DNA of 64,000 nt from VAZQ01 sp046733355 (GTDB taxonomy: Bacteria > Pseudomonadota > Alphaproteobacteria > Rhizobiales > Xanthobacteraceae), in contig JBKPOZ010000010.1 of assembly GCA_046733355.1 (NCBI GenBank), forward strand, positions 62,001 to 126,000. Reading direction: 5' to 3'. The notes beneath the pieces were generated by a model. It saw only the letters and a list, made by a program, of their open reading frames with translations, searched no databases and was not told where the DNA came from. This document shows positions 1 through 7,778 of the stretch, piece after piece (position 1 is the stretch's first letter; each line of letters opens with the position of its first letter). Position numbers and translations under genes: made by a program.

Positions 1-547
1 CGATGAATGTCGCAAAGGCTGCGAGCTGCTGCTTGATGAAGGCACGCGTTGTCTCGTCGGTGAGTTCGCCGGTCTTCTCGTCGAATTTGGCAGCGCAATT
101 TGCGATGAAGATCTCGGGCTTGTTGAGCGTGAGCGCGTCGAGAAAAACCATGGATTTGCGAAACTCGTACTGCATGCGCGCGCCCCCCACCGGCCCCGGG
201 GAAGCCGATTGCAGCGCGATGGGCTTGCCTGCAAACGGCTGGTTCGGCAGGCGGGAGAGCCAGTCGATCGCATTCTTGAGACCGCCGGGGATGCTGAAAT
301 TGTATTCGGGCGTGCAGAAGATCACGCCGTCCGCCGAGCGGATCGCCTCGGCAAGCGCCTGCACCGGAGCGGGAAAGCCGGTCGAGCTCTGGGTATCGAA
401 ATTGTAGAGCGGAAATTCCGCAAACAAGGGCGCAGGCGTGAGCCTCATGCCCTCCGGCGCGAGCGAAGGGAGCGCGCGCTGCACCATGGCATTATAGGAG
501 CCCTTGCGCAGAGAGCCGCAGACGGTAAGCACGTTCAGGTCGGCCAT
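1..547 (-). CDS. NADPH-dependent FMN reductase family protein (partial, runs off left edge)
   Basis: The minus strand reads open from an ATG at 547 to the window edge, giving about 182 residues without a stop. The translation begins MADLNVLTVCGSLRKGSYN, the flavodoxin-like phosphate-binding loop (GSLRxxSxN) of the ChrR/YieF/ArsH-type quinone, chromate and azo reductases. A second family mark, TPEYNFSIPGGLKNAID, lies near residues 80-97 and contacts FMN. Such cytosolic enzymes use NAD(P)H to reduce quinones, metals or nitro/azo compounds; the substrate cannot be told here. The gene starts 10 bp after the ancestral stop of the broken FAH gene and belongs to the same minus-strand run as egtB and egtD. 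The C-terminus is outside the window. Confidence 0.85.
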   Translation of the reverse strand, partial: MADLNVLTVCGSLRKGSYNAMVQRALPSLAPEGMRLTPAPLFAEFPLYNFDTQSSTGFPAPVQALAEAIRSADGVIFCTPEYNFSIPGGLKNAIDWLSRLPNQPFAGKPIALQSASPGPVGGARMQYEFRKSMVFLDALTLNKPEIFIANCAAKFDEKTGELTDETTRAFIKQQLAAFATFI

Positions 548-557
548 CTCGATCTTC

Positions 558-1299
558 TCACCGTTTCTCCGCCGCGATCGGATTCCGCAGCACGCCAATT
601 CCTTCGATCTCCACCTCGCAAACGTCGCCCGGCTGCATCTTCGGACTGCATCACCTGACTGTTGAGCCGGCTTTGAATGGCAAGACCCTTGCCGCCGACC
701 GGCAGCTCATCGGCGGTGACCATCCAGGGTCCGAAGCTGCCGGTCGCGTCGAAATTCTTGCCCATGGTCCATTGCGTAGTGTGGCGCTGGAATTCACGCA
801 CCGAGCCCTCGTTGCCGCAGGAATAGCCGGCGATGCACGAACAGGCGTTCGCGACGTTCAGATGTCGTGCGCGCCTGCCGACAATGGCGATCAGCTCGGC
901 CTCGTAGTCGAGCGTCTCCGAAACGCGAGGCCGGATGATGGGCGCGCCGTGCGGTACCAGCGATGTCAGGCACCGCATGAAGATGGTCGGGAATTTCGGG
1001 ATGTTGTCGCGCTGCGGCCCCTCCTTGACATGATCGAGGTAATTGAGGCCGAGGCAAACGATTTTCCCCGGTCTTGCGATAGGCAGCCCGAACTTGAGGC
1101 CCGCAAGGGCGTGGCGGGCGCGCGCGGGTGCGCGGCGCGCGGCCTCGCTCAGCGACGACAAATCGCCATTCGTCGAGCGCAATACCTCGCCCAGGTCGGA
1201 CGGAATGGCTGCATCGCCCGCCTGCACGTGGACGACCTCCTCACCGTCGATCACGCCGAGGCGCAACTCGCCGTCAGCCTCGAAGCCGACAATTCTCAT
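558..1299 (-). pseudogene. fumarylacetoacetate hydrolase (FAH) family gene with internal deletion and frameshift
   Basis: From the ATG at 1299 the protein is a clear FAH-superfamily C-C hydrolase/decarboxylase: KIVCLGLNYLDHVKE near residues 80-94, the metal-site stretch SETLDYEAELIAIVG, and TADELPVGGKGLAIQSRLN. Just after LNSQVMQ the reading frame breaks. The correct family ending (MQPGDVCEVEIEGIGVLRNP, then a few residues and a stop at 558-560) is present in another frame immediately downstream. The segment that normally lies between them, roughly 45-60 residues with the family's TxxGTPxGVG region, is missing. The uncorrected frame runs on to 535, overlapping the next gene. The start overlaps the egtD stop by 4 bp (ATGA). 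A deletion between short repeats containing GATGCAG is the simplest cause. Loss of function is inferred. Confidence 0.75.
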
Positions 1300-2267
1300 G
1301 CGGTGTTTCTCAATGCATGCACCGAGAACATCGACTTACTGTCGGTCCACGAGCGCAGCGGTTGCCAGCCGCCGCGGCGCGCCAGGTCGGAGAAGGACTG
1401 CAGCGTGTATTTGTAGCTGTTTTCGGTGTGAATGGTCTCGCCGCGCTCGAAATCGATCAGTCGGCCCGCGACACGGACCTGCTGGCTTCTCGTGCTGACA
1501 AGATGCATCTCGATGCGATGCTGCGCGGCGTTGAAGAATGCGCGATGCTCGAACCGCGTCAGATCGAAATTCGCATCGAGCTCGCGGTTCATGCGCGCGA
1601 GCAGGTTCAGGTTGAACTCGCGGGTGATGCCGGCGGCATCATTGTAGGCCGCATCGAGCAGCTGCGCGTCTTTCACCAGGTCGACCCCGATGATCATGAC
1701 TGCACCGGATCCGAGCAGACGGCCGGTCTCGCTCAGGAAGGCGGCGGCCGCGGCAGGCTCGAAATTGCCGATCGTGGAGCCGGGAAAAAAACCGCTGCGC
1801 GGCAGCCGCATCACTTGCGCGGGCAGCGCAAAGGGGATGGCGAAATCGGCCTGCACCGGAATAATCGAGAGGCGGGGATAGTCCCGCTGCAGCCTTTCCG
1901 CTTCCTGCTTCAGCATTTCGCCCGAAACATCGACAGGCGCGTAGACGAAGACGCCCAGCGCGGCGGAAAGCAGAATTCGTGCCTTCTCGCTCGACCCGCT
2001 GCCAAGCTCGACGAGCGCAGAGTTTTGCGGAAACAAACCTGCGATTTCGCCTGCATGCTCGCGCAGGATCGCGAGCTCGCAGCGCGTAAGGTAATATTCG
2101 GGCGTTCTGGTGATGGCCTCGAAAAGCTGCGCGCCGCGCGCGTCGTAGAAATATTTTGCAAAAATGCGCTTTGGGCGGGCGCTCAATCCTGCAATGACGT
2201 CGCGTGCAAAAGACGGATCGGCCTCGACGCGCTCCTTGCGCAAAGCCGCTCGTCGGGTGCCTGGCAT
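1296..2267 (-). CDS. egtD: L-histidine N-alpha-methyltransferase EgtD
   Basis: This 323-residue SAM-dependent enzyme trimethylates histidine to hercynine, the first step of ergothioneine synthesis in the cytosol. Family marks are KRIFAKYFYDARGAQLFE (residues ~32-49), TPEYYLTRCE, the SAM loop ALVELGSGSSEKARILL, FFPGSTIGNFEP, and the C-terminal ENSYKYTLQSF, which helps bind histidine. The length matches family members (~320). It lies 40 bp downstream of egtB on the same strand and overlaps the following FAH gene by 4 bp, so translational coupling is likely. Identification is strong because EgtB is adjacent. Confidence 0.93.
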   Translation of the reverse strand: MPGTRRAALRKERVEADPSFARDVIAGLSARPKRIFAKYFYDARGAQLFEAITRTPEYYLTRCELAILREHAGEIAGLFPQNSALVELGSGSSEKARILLSAALGVFVYAPVDVSGEMLKQEAERLQRDYPRLSIIPVQADFAIPFALPAQVMRLPRSGFFPGSTIGNFEPAAAAAFLSETGRLLGSGAVMIIGVDLVKDAQLLDAAYNDAAGITREFNLNLLARMNRELDANFDLTRFEHRAFFNAAQHRIEMHLVSTRSQQVRVAGRLIDFERGETIHTENSYKYTLQSFSDLARRGGWQPLRSWTDSKSMFSVHALRNTA

Positions 2268-2306
2268 GCTATGCTCCGAAGCGGCTCGCCTCGGCCGGAA
2301 AATCGG

Positions 2307-3563
2307 TCATTCCAGATAATCCAGGAGACGCAAACCACTGAACTGCCAGCGCGCCGAGGGGTAAAAGAAATTGCGGTAGCTCGCGCGGGCGTGACCAAAC
2401 GGCGTGGCATGGGAGCTGCCGCGAAGTACAATCTGATTGACCATGAACTTCCCATTATATTCGCCCAGCGCGCCTGGCGCTGCACGATAGCCCGGGTACG
2501 GCGAATAGGCGCTGCGGGTCCATTGCCACGCTATTCCGAAGGCATCGTCGAGAAGATCGGCACGCGCGGCAATCTCCCATTCCGCCTCGCTCGGCAGATG
2601 CTTGCCGGCCCAGCGCGCAAACGCGTCAGCTTCGTAATAGCTCACGTGGGTCACGGGGGCGTGCGCATCGAGCGCTGTCAGTCCTGCGAGCGTGACCGTT
2701 TGCCAATGCCCGTCGATTTTGCGCCAGTAGCCCGGCGCTTCCCATTGCTCCGCCTGGAGCGCCGCCCATCCGTCCGACAGCCACAGCGAGGGCGTGCGAT
2801 AGCCGCCGTCTTTCATGAATTCGAGCCACTGCGCATTGCTGACCAGAGATCGGCCGATCCGCGCCGGCTGAATGAACACCCGATGTGCGGGCAGCTCGTT
2901 GTCGAAGCAGTATCCGTCACCGGTGAAACCGATGATGTGGATGCCGGCGGGAAGCTCGGCAGATGCTGTTGTTGGCGAGGCGGGTTGCGGGGGCTGCCAG
3001 ACTCTATCGTAGGCCGGGGTGAGCGGGTTCGATGCAAAGGCGTGCAGGAGATCCGTGAGCAAAAGCTCCTGGTGCTGCTGCTCGTGGTGCATGCCGATTT
3101 CAAGGATGCGCAAGACCTGCGGCAACGCCGCAGCCGGCGCGGTCGCAAGGAGCCGCTCCATGGCCTCGTCAACGTGCTGTCGAAAGGCAGTCACCTCGTC
3201 CGCCGTGGGACGCGTGATGAGTCCGCGCTCGGGGCGCGCGTGGCGCGGCCCAGCTGCGACGTAATACGAGTTGAACAGGTAGCCGAACTGCTCGTCGAAG
3301 ACCTGGTAGTCGGGGAGATGCGCAACGAGAAGGAATTGCTCGAAGAACCAGCTGGTATGCGCGCGATGCCACTTTGTCGGACTCGCGTCGGGCATCGACT
3401 GCACGGTCTGATCTTCAGGCGCGAGAGGCGCGGCGCGCCGCTCGGTTTCCGCGCGCACGGCGCGATAGGCGGCAAGCGCGGTGCCACGCGCATCCGCCGC
3501 GCAGGCGCGGGCTTCCTCGGCCGAGCGTGGGGCGGGTCTAGCAGCCACGGTCGCTACGCTCAT
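2307..3563 (-). CDS. egtB: Ergothioneine biosynthesis sulfoxide synthase EgtB
   Basis: The 418-residue product has the two-domain EgtB build. The N-terminal DinB-like four-helix domain carries the iron-ligand HHEQQHQE near residue 160 and an upstream TKWHRAHTSWFFEQF; the C-terminal part is an FGE-sulfatase domain (ELPAHRVFIQP, GKHLPSEAEWEIAAR, and the ending GLRLLDYLE). EgtB is an oxygen- and Fe(II)-dependent enzyme that joins a thiol donor (cysteine or gamma-glutamylcysteine) to hercynine. The start overlaps the stop of the upstream GlcG-like gene by 4 bp (ATGA), and egtD follows. No egtA, egtC or C-S lyase egtE lies in the window, so the last steps must be encoded elsewhere. Confidence 0.93.
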   Translation of the reverse strand: MSVATVAARPAPRSAEEARACAADARGTALAAYRAVRAETERRAAPLAPEDQTVQSMPDASPTKWHRAHTSWFFEQFLLVAHLPDYQVFDEQFGYLFNSYYVAAGPRHARPERGLITRPTADEVTAFRQHVDEAMERLLATAPAAALPQVLRILEIGMHHEQQHQELLLTDLLHAFASNPLTPAYDRVWQPPQPASPTTASAELPAGIHIIGFTGDGYCFDNELPAHRVFIQPARIGRSLVSNAQWLEFMKDGGYRTPSLWLSDGWAALQAEQWEAPGYWRKIDGHWQTVTLAGLTALDAHAPVTHVSYYEADAFARWAGKHLPSEAEWEIAARADLLDDAFGIAWQWTRSAYSPYPGYRAAPGALGEYNGKFMVNQIVLRGSSHATPFGHARASYRNFFYPSARWQFSGLRLLDYLE

Positions 3564-4060
3564 TTTGCAGCATTTGCGCCCGCCGTTGCGGCGGTCCCAT
3601 CCTGTTGGCCAGTGCCTCCGCTCGCGCCGATGGCGCCGATAATTTTGCCGCCCACCACAATCGGCACGCCGCCCTCGGACGCAACCGGCTTTTCAGGAAA
3701 CGTGAGGAATGCGGTATTGCCGGCGGCATATTGATCGGCGAAGGCCTTGCTCGGGCGGCGGAACATGGCAGCTGTGCGTGCCTTCGCGTGCGAAATTTCG
3801 GCGGAAGCGAGCTGCGTGCCGTCCATGCGCTCGAAATAGATGAGCTCGCCCGCTGGTCCGACAACCGCAAATGCCATGTGCCAATTGTTCTTTCTGGCCT
3901 CCGCCACGGCGGCAGCCGCAACCGCTTTCGCCTGCTCGATGGTGATCGGCAAGCCGTATTCGGTCGCAGCCGATGGGGCAGGCGGCTGAGCCGGTTGCTG
4001 AGCCAGAGCCGCGCTCGCGCTCCACCAGACAGCGACCGCAATCAATAAGCGAATTCGCAT
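3560..4060 (-). CDS. Secreted GlcG/HbpS-family heme-binding-like protein
   Basis: The ATG at 4060 is chosen because it opens directly onto a signal peptide (MRIRLLIAVAVWWSASAALA, then QQPAQ); an upstream in-frame ATG at 4153 would bury it. The mature ~145 residues are a GlcG/HbpS (DUF336) domain: LPITIEQAKAVAAAAVAEA, MAFAVVGPAGELIYFERMDG, then ASAEISHAKARTAAMFRRP and GGVPIVVGGKIIGAIGASGG. Family members bind heme, cobalamin or other cofactors, often in redox sensing; the ligand here is unknown. The stop overlaps the egtB start, placing a periplasmic protein first in the ergothioneine operon. Confidence 0.85.
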   Translation of the reverse strand: MRIRLLIAVAVWWSASAALAQQPAQPPAPSAATEYGLPITIEQAKAVAAAAVAEARKNNWHMAFAVVGPAGELIYFERMDGTQLASAEISHAKARTAAMFRRPSKAFADQYAAGNTAFLTFPEKPVASEGGVPIVVGGKIIGAIGASGGTGQQDGTAATAGANAAK

Positions 4061-4292
4061 GTTTCGGTTCCCGTTGTTTGCAACCGCAGCGTCATGATGT
4101 TGTCGAAAATTGATCGTCTTTGCGACGCATGGAAGGGCAGGCCAGACCTGCACGACTGGTGCAGTTTTCAGGCGCTCTGGGCGAGCGGCGCAGAATAAGC
4201 GAGCAGCCCGCGTGCGGGCAAGTCATCTCAAAGCTTGCAAACGGCCAGAACGGTCGAGTCGAGCGTCACGAAACGAGAATTCTGAGGCACAG

Positions 4293-5531
4293 ATGCAATT
4301 CATGCGAGCACGATCAATGATGCAGATCACGCGATCTTGTTGGTTTTTCCTGCTGATAGCGCTGGCGCTGCCCTTTTCGGCATCGGCACAGCCCAACTGC
4401 CGCAACACGGGCAGCTTTGAGGCCTGGCTTGCCGGTTTCAAGAAGGAGGCGCTTGCGCAAGGCATCTCGCCGTCAGCATTGGCCGCAGCTTCTCCGTATC
4501 TGGTACTCGATCAGCGCATCATCAACATCGATCGCGGACAGCGGTTTTTTGCGCAGAACTTTCTGGAAATCTCCGACAAAATGCTCGCCGGCGGGCGGCT
4601 GCCCAACGGCGCCGCACAGATGAAAAAGCATCAGGCCATATTTGCCCGTGAAGAGAAGGAATTCGGCGTGCCGGCTTCTGTCATCACCGCCTTCTGGGGC
4701 CTGGAGAGCGATTTCGGCAGCGGCCAGGGCAAGGACCACGCCATCAAGTCGCTTGCCACATTGGCTTACGACTGCCGCCGCTCGGATATGTTTCGCGGCC
4801 ATCTCTTTGACGCGCTGCGCCTGATCGAGCGCGGCGACTTGCATGCAGAGGAGATGATCGGCTCCTGGGCGGGCGAGCTTGGCCAGACGCAGATGATGCC
4901 TTCCGAGTACATGGCGCACGCGGTGGATTACGACGGCGACGGCAGGCGCAACCTGATCAAGAGCGTGTCCGACGTGATCGGCTCGACCGGAAAATATCTG
5001 GTCCATCTCGGCTGGAAGCGCGGCGAGCCGTGGTTGCAGGAAGTGCGGGTGCCGTCCAACCTGTCGTGGAAGGAAGCGGACCTTTCGGTGCAGCATCCGC
5101 GCTCGAAATGGGCGAGCTGGGGGATCACGCGCGCCGACGGCAAGCCGCTGTCCGCCGACAGCGTGCCGGCCTCGGTCGTGCTTCCGGTCGGGCGGTTTGG
5201 CCCCGCGTTCCTCGCCTACGACAATTTCCAAGCCTATCTGAAATGGAATCAGTCGCTCAACTACTCGCTGACGGCCGCCTACTACGCCACCCGGCTCGAC
5301 GGCGCGCCGCCCATGTACAAGGGCAACGGCAGCATCCCCAAAATCTCGTTCGAGGAGACGCGCGAGCTGCAGGAGATTCTGCAAAGGCGCGGCTATGATG
5401 TTGGTCGCATCGATGGCGTGCTCGGGCTCAAAAGCCGTGTGGCCATACGCGACATGCAGATCAAGTTTGGCCTGCCCGCGGACGGCTGGCCTACGGCGGA
5501 GCTTTTGGGCCGCCTGCGCGCGGGCGGGTAA
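4293..5531 (+). CDS. Lytic murein transglycosylase, MltB-type, with peptidoglycan-binding domain
   Basis: This exported enzyme cleaves the MurNAc-GlcNAc bond of peptidoglycan. The chosen ATG (4293) has a GAGG 6-8 bp upstream and is followed by a signal peptide ending FSASAQPNC; ATGs at 4302, 4317 and 4320 are alternatives. The SLT_2 catalytic domain spans about residues 40-330, with the catalytic Glu in ITAFWGLESDFGSGQG (near residue 138) and GELGQTQMMPSEYMAHAVDYDGDG further on. A C-terminal PG_binding_1 domain follows (TRELQEILQRRGYDVGRIDG, then RVAIRDMQIKFGLPADGWP). Length (412 aa) fits the family. It is divergent from the egt run, with a 230 bp gap that probably holds both promoters. Confidence 0.92.
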   Translation: MQFMRARSMMQITRSCWFFLLIALALPFSASAQPNCRNTGSFEAWLAGFKKEALAQGISPSALAAASPYLVLDQRIINIDRGQRFFAQNFLEISDKMLAGGRLPNGAAQMKKHQAIFAREEKEFGVPASVITAFWGLESDFGSGQGKDHAIKSLATLAYDCRRSDMFRGHLFDALRLIERGDLHAEEMIGSWAGELGQTQMMPSEYMAHAVDYDGDGRRNLIKSVSDVIGSTGKYLVHLGWKRGEPWLQEVRVPSNLSWKEADLSVQHPRSKWASWGITRADGKPLSADSVPASVVLPVGRFGPAFLAYDNFQAYLKWNQSLNYSLTAAYYATRLDGAPPMYKGNGSIPKISFEETRELQEILQRRGYDVGRIDGVLGLKSRVAIRDMQIKFGLPADGWPTAELLGRLRAGG

Positions 5532-5596
5532 TCCCGGGCCGAGGGTATGACGCACGTGCCTGCACGCCTATATATGGCGGGGCAGAGAGCACACGC

Positions 5597-6433
5597 ATGC
5601 AGCTCGCAACCGACGCGTTGGCCGACACCACGATCAGGGCCAAGCTGAACTACGTAATCGATACCGGCACCCCTCCGATCCATTACGTGGACTGGCCGGA
5701 GATGGAGCACAAGGCCATCCCGGCGCAGTACCGGCAGCACGAAGTCACTATCCATGACGGCCGCCCGCTGCGGGACACGTTCAGGCTTGACACGCACGGC
5801 TTCGTCTTCGTCGCTCATCCGACCCGGATGAAGGATTTCACCGACGAGGACGAACGCAAGCGAGTCTATGATTCCGAAGTGCAGGAACTGATCAAGCGCT
5901 GCTCGGGCGCTTCATCGGTCGTGGTCTTCGACCACACCATCCGTACCGGCGATGAGGCCGCACGGAAGGCCGAGGGCGCGCGGCCGCCGGTCAAGGCGGT
6001 GCACAACGATTACACCGAGAACTCGGCGCCCAAGCGGCTACGGGAAATTGTCGGCGACGCCGAGGCGGAGGCGCGGCTCAAGCGCCGCTACGCCATCATC
6101 CAGGTGTGGCGGCCGATCCGGCGCGAAGTGGTCATGGATCCGCTCGCGATCTGCGATGCGCGGAGCATACCGCCGCAGGGCTTTATTCTCGTGCAGCGCC
6201 GGTATCCGTACCGAACCGGCGAGGTCTATCACATCTCGTATAATCCCGCGCACGTCTGGTATTACTTTCCGCGTATGGAGCGTAACGAAGCGCTGGTATT
6301 CAAGGTATTCGATTCCGATTCCAGCAAGCCGGCGCGCTTCACCGCCCACACTGCCTTCGAGGATCCCGCTACGCCCGCAGATGCGTGGCCGCGCGAGAGC
6401 ATCGAGACGCGCACATTCGCGTTTTGGGATTAG
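5597..6433 (+). CDS. CmcJ/NvfI-family oxidoreductase
   Basis: The 278-residue soluble protein matches the CmcJ/NvfI (GA4-desaturase-like) family: AKLNYVIDTG near the N-terminus, EVTIHDGRPL, HGFVFVAHPTRMKDF, the HND motif in VKAVHNDYTENSAPKRLREI (likely iron ligands), YAIIQVWRPIRREVVMDPL, and the C-terminal ESIETRTFAFW. Known relatives are Fe(II)/2-oxoglutarate-type oxygenases or cephamycin-pathway accessory proteins; the many bacterial single copies have no assigned substrate. No biosynthetic cluster surrounds it, so its function is open. It lies 65 bp after the transglycosylase on the same strand. Confidence 0.8.
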   Translation: MQLATDALADTTIRAKLNYVIDTGTPPIHYVDWPEMEHKAIPAQYRQHEVTIHDGRPLRDTFRLDTHGFVFVAHPTRMKDFTDEDERKRVYDSEVQELIKRCSGASSVVVFDHTIRTGDEAARKAEGARPPVKAVHNDYTENSAPKRLREIVGDAEAEARLKRRYAIIQVWRPIRREVVMDPLAICDARSIPPQGFILVQRRYPYRTGEVYHISYNPAHVWYYFPRMERNEALVFKVFDSDSSKPARFTAHTAFEDPATPADAWPRESIETRTFAFWD

Positions 6434-6455
6434 CGCCGTAGTGTCCCGAACTCGG

Positions 6456-6573
6456 TGCGCTCCCTCTCCCCAGCGGCGGGGAGAGGGTTGGGGTGAGGGG
6501 GACACAAATATTTCGGAGAGATTGTAACCCCTCACTCTAACCCTCTCCCAATGGGAGAGGGAACGGGAGGGCG
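6456..6573. repeat. Repeat family C, copy 1 (CCCTCTCCC/GGGAGAGGG palindromes)
   Basis: Two opposed palindromic modules: CCCTCTCCCC...GGGGAGAGGG followed by TTGGGGTGAGGGGG, a ~25 bp spacer, and the reverse complement order CCCCTCACTCTAACCCTCTCCC with GGGAGAGGG. The same arrangement recurs at 55969-56082 and 60138-60237. It sits between convergent genes (CmcJ-like and SDR) and might also end transcription from both sides. Confidence 0.85.
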
Positions 6574-6593
6574 TTTGTCGCGCGCGAGTAGCT

Positions 6594-7664
6594 TTACGGC
6601 ACGATGCGCTCGGCGCGGAAGCGGCGCATGAGCTGCACGAACATCTCCTCGCTGTCGACCACGTCGTGAAATCCGAAACGCCGGCACTTGCTCACGTCCG
6701 ACATCACATCCCACTCGCAGCCAAACACGTAGTCGGCAAAGGGCCAGGCGACGAGCTCGCCATACGCATAGGATTTCAAGCCATATTTCTCCGTCATGGC
6801 GTGCCACAGCGGCTCCTTGTCCGCCATTTGCGCCGTCAGATTGATCGTCTGCGGATCGCCGAGCGGCGTCTCGAACGCGTCGGCGAGTTTCGGCCAAATA
6901 TTTCGCCAGCGAAAATAGTCGCCGTTCGTGATATTGAACGCTTCGCAGCCGCAGCGGGGCTCCGTTGCCGCCCAAAGCGCGGCCCTGGCGAAATGCGCCG
7001 ACTCCGTGACCTGATAAATGGAGTCATAGGCTCCCGGCTTGCCCGGAAAGCGCAGCGGCAAGCCGAGCTCCTTGCTGATTGCGGCATACACGGCGATCGC
7101 GGGCGCAAGGCTCATCGGCGTGCCCGGAGCGAAACCGCAAAGAGTCTGTGGCCGCAGCTCGACCCAGTCCCATGATTTGCCGCGCTGGAATTCCGTAAGC
7201 CAGTCGATCTGGTCGAAATAATAGTTCGGCGGCAGGTGGCGCGGATCGCTCTCCCGCGCCGGCGTCTTGAACGGCCCGAGGTGGGAACCGTAATATTTCG
7301 TGCCGGTAACCAGTACCACGCGTTCCAGGCTGCGCGACGCCGCATTGATCGCCTGCACGGCGTTGACCAGCATGTCGCGATTCTGCGCGACATTGGCCGC
7401 ATAATTTGCGGCGGGCCCTGCTGCCGGTGAAAACGCCGCGTAGAAGATGTGCGTTGCGTCAGCGCAGGCCGCGAGCTTTGCCTTCGCACTCGCAGCATCA
7501 AGCAGATCGACATTAATGTGCCGGTAGCGCGCTCCATCAGCGACCGCGCGCCGCGAAACCCCCATCACCGACCATTGTGCATCGGCGAGCAGCCGCTCGA
7601 CGATGTAGCGTCCGATGACCCCGAGCGCCCCCACCACCACTGCCTGTTTGCTCGGTTGCATCAA
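6594..7664 (-). CDS. SDR-family NAD(P)-dependent oxidoreductase, PRISE type
   Basis: The 356-residue protein is an extended short-chain dehydrogenase with an atypical cofactor loop AVVVGALGVIGRYIVERL (residues ~8-25). It resembles the PRISE group (progesterone 5-beta-reductase/iridoid synthase-like): GTKYYGSHLGP, then PPNYYFDQIDWLTEF in place of the usual YxxxK. Further matches are WVELRPQTLCGFAPGTPMSL and EAFNITNGDYFRWRNIWP. PRISE enzymes reduce activated C=C bonds of enones with NAD(P)H; the natural substrate here is unknown. A second ATG at 7661 is equally possible. The upstream region carries a 24 bp tandem repeat (7676-7719). Confidence 0.87.
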   Translation of the reverse strand: MMQPSKQAVVVGALGVIGRYIVERLLADAQWSVMGVSRRAVADGARYRHINVDLLDAASAKAKLAACADATHIFYAAFSPAAGPAANYAANVAQNRDMLVNAVQAINAASRSLERVVLVTGTKYYGSHLGPFKTPARESDPRHLPPNYYFDQIDWLTEFQRGKSWDWVELRPQTLCGFAPGTPMSLAPAIAVYAAISKELGLPLRFPGKPGAYDSIYQVTESAHFARAALWAATEPRCGCEAFNITNGDYFRWRNIWPKLADAFETPLGDPQTINLTAQMADKEPLWHAMTEKYGLKSYAYGELVAWPFADYVFGCEWDVMSDVSKCRRFGFHDVVDSEEMFVQLMRRFRAERIVP

Positions 7665-7675
7665 TTAAACCTTCG

Positions 7676-7719
7676 TTGACCATCGGCCAAAAACATTCAT
7701 TGACCATCGTCCAAAAACA
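7676..7719. repeat. Tandem direct repeat, 20 bp units on a 24 bp period
   Basis: TTGACCATCGGCCAAAAACA (7676-7695) is followed by TTGACCATCGTCCAAAAACA (7700-7719), 19 of 20 identical. It lies just upstream of the SDR start at 7664 and about 60 bp before the decayed GGDEF gene on the other strand. The position suits a pair of regulator sites, but a simple tandem duplication explains it equally well. Confidence 0.7.
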
Positions 7720-7778
7720 AGAGCGTCCGCGCCCTGAATTAGGCCGCAAACAAGTGTTCTTTCGTACTTATCTGGGGC

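Noticed and set aside
1128..3734. 868-codon open frame on the plus strand
   Set aside because: It is antisense to egtB and egtD, which have strong homology. Its translation is Arg-rich with no domain, a GC-rich shadow.
6456..6573. Ordinary terminator for the CmcJ-like gene
   Set aside because: The same two-module structure recurs in non-terminal positions at 55969 and 60138 and lacks a U-tract, so it is treated as a repeat family, though it may also affect transcription.
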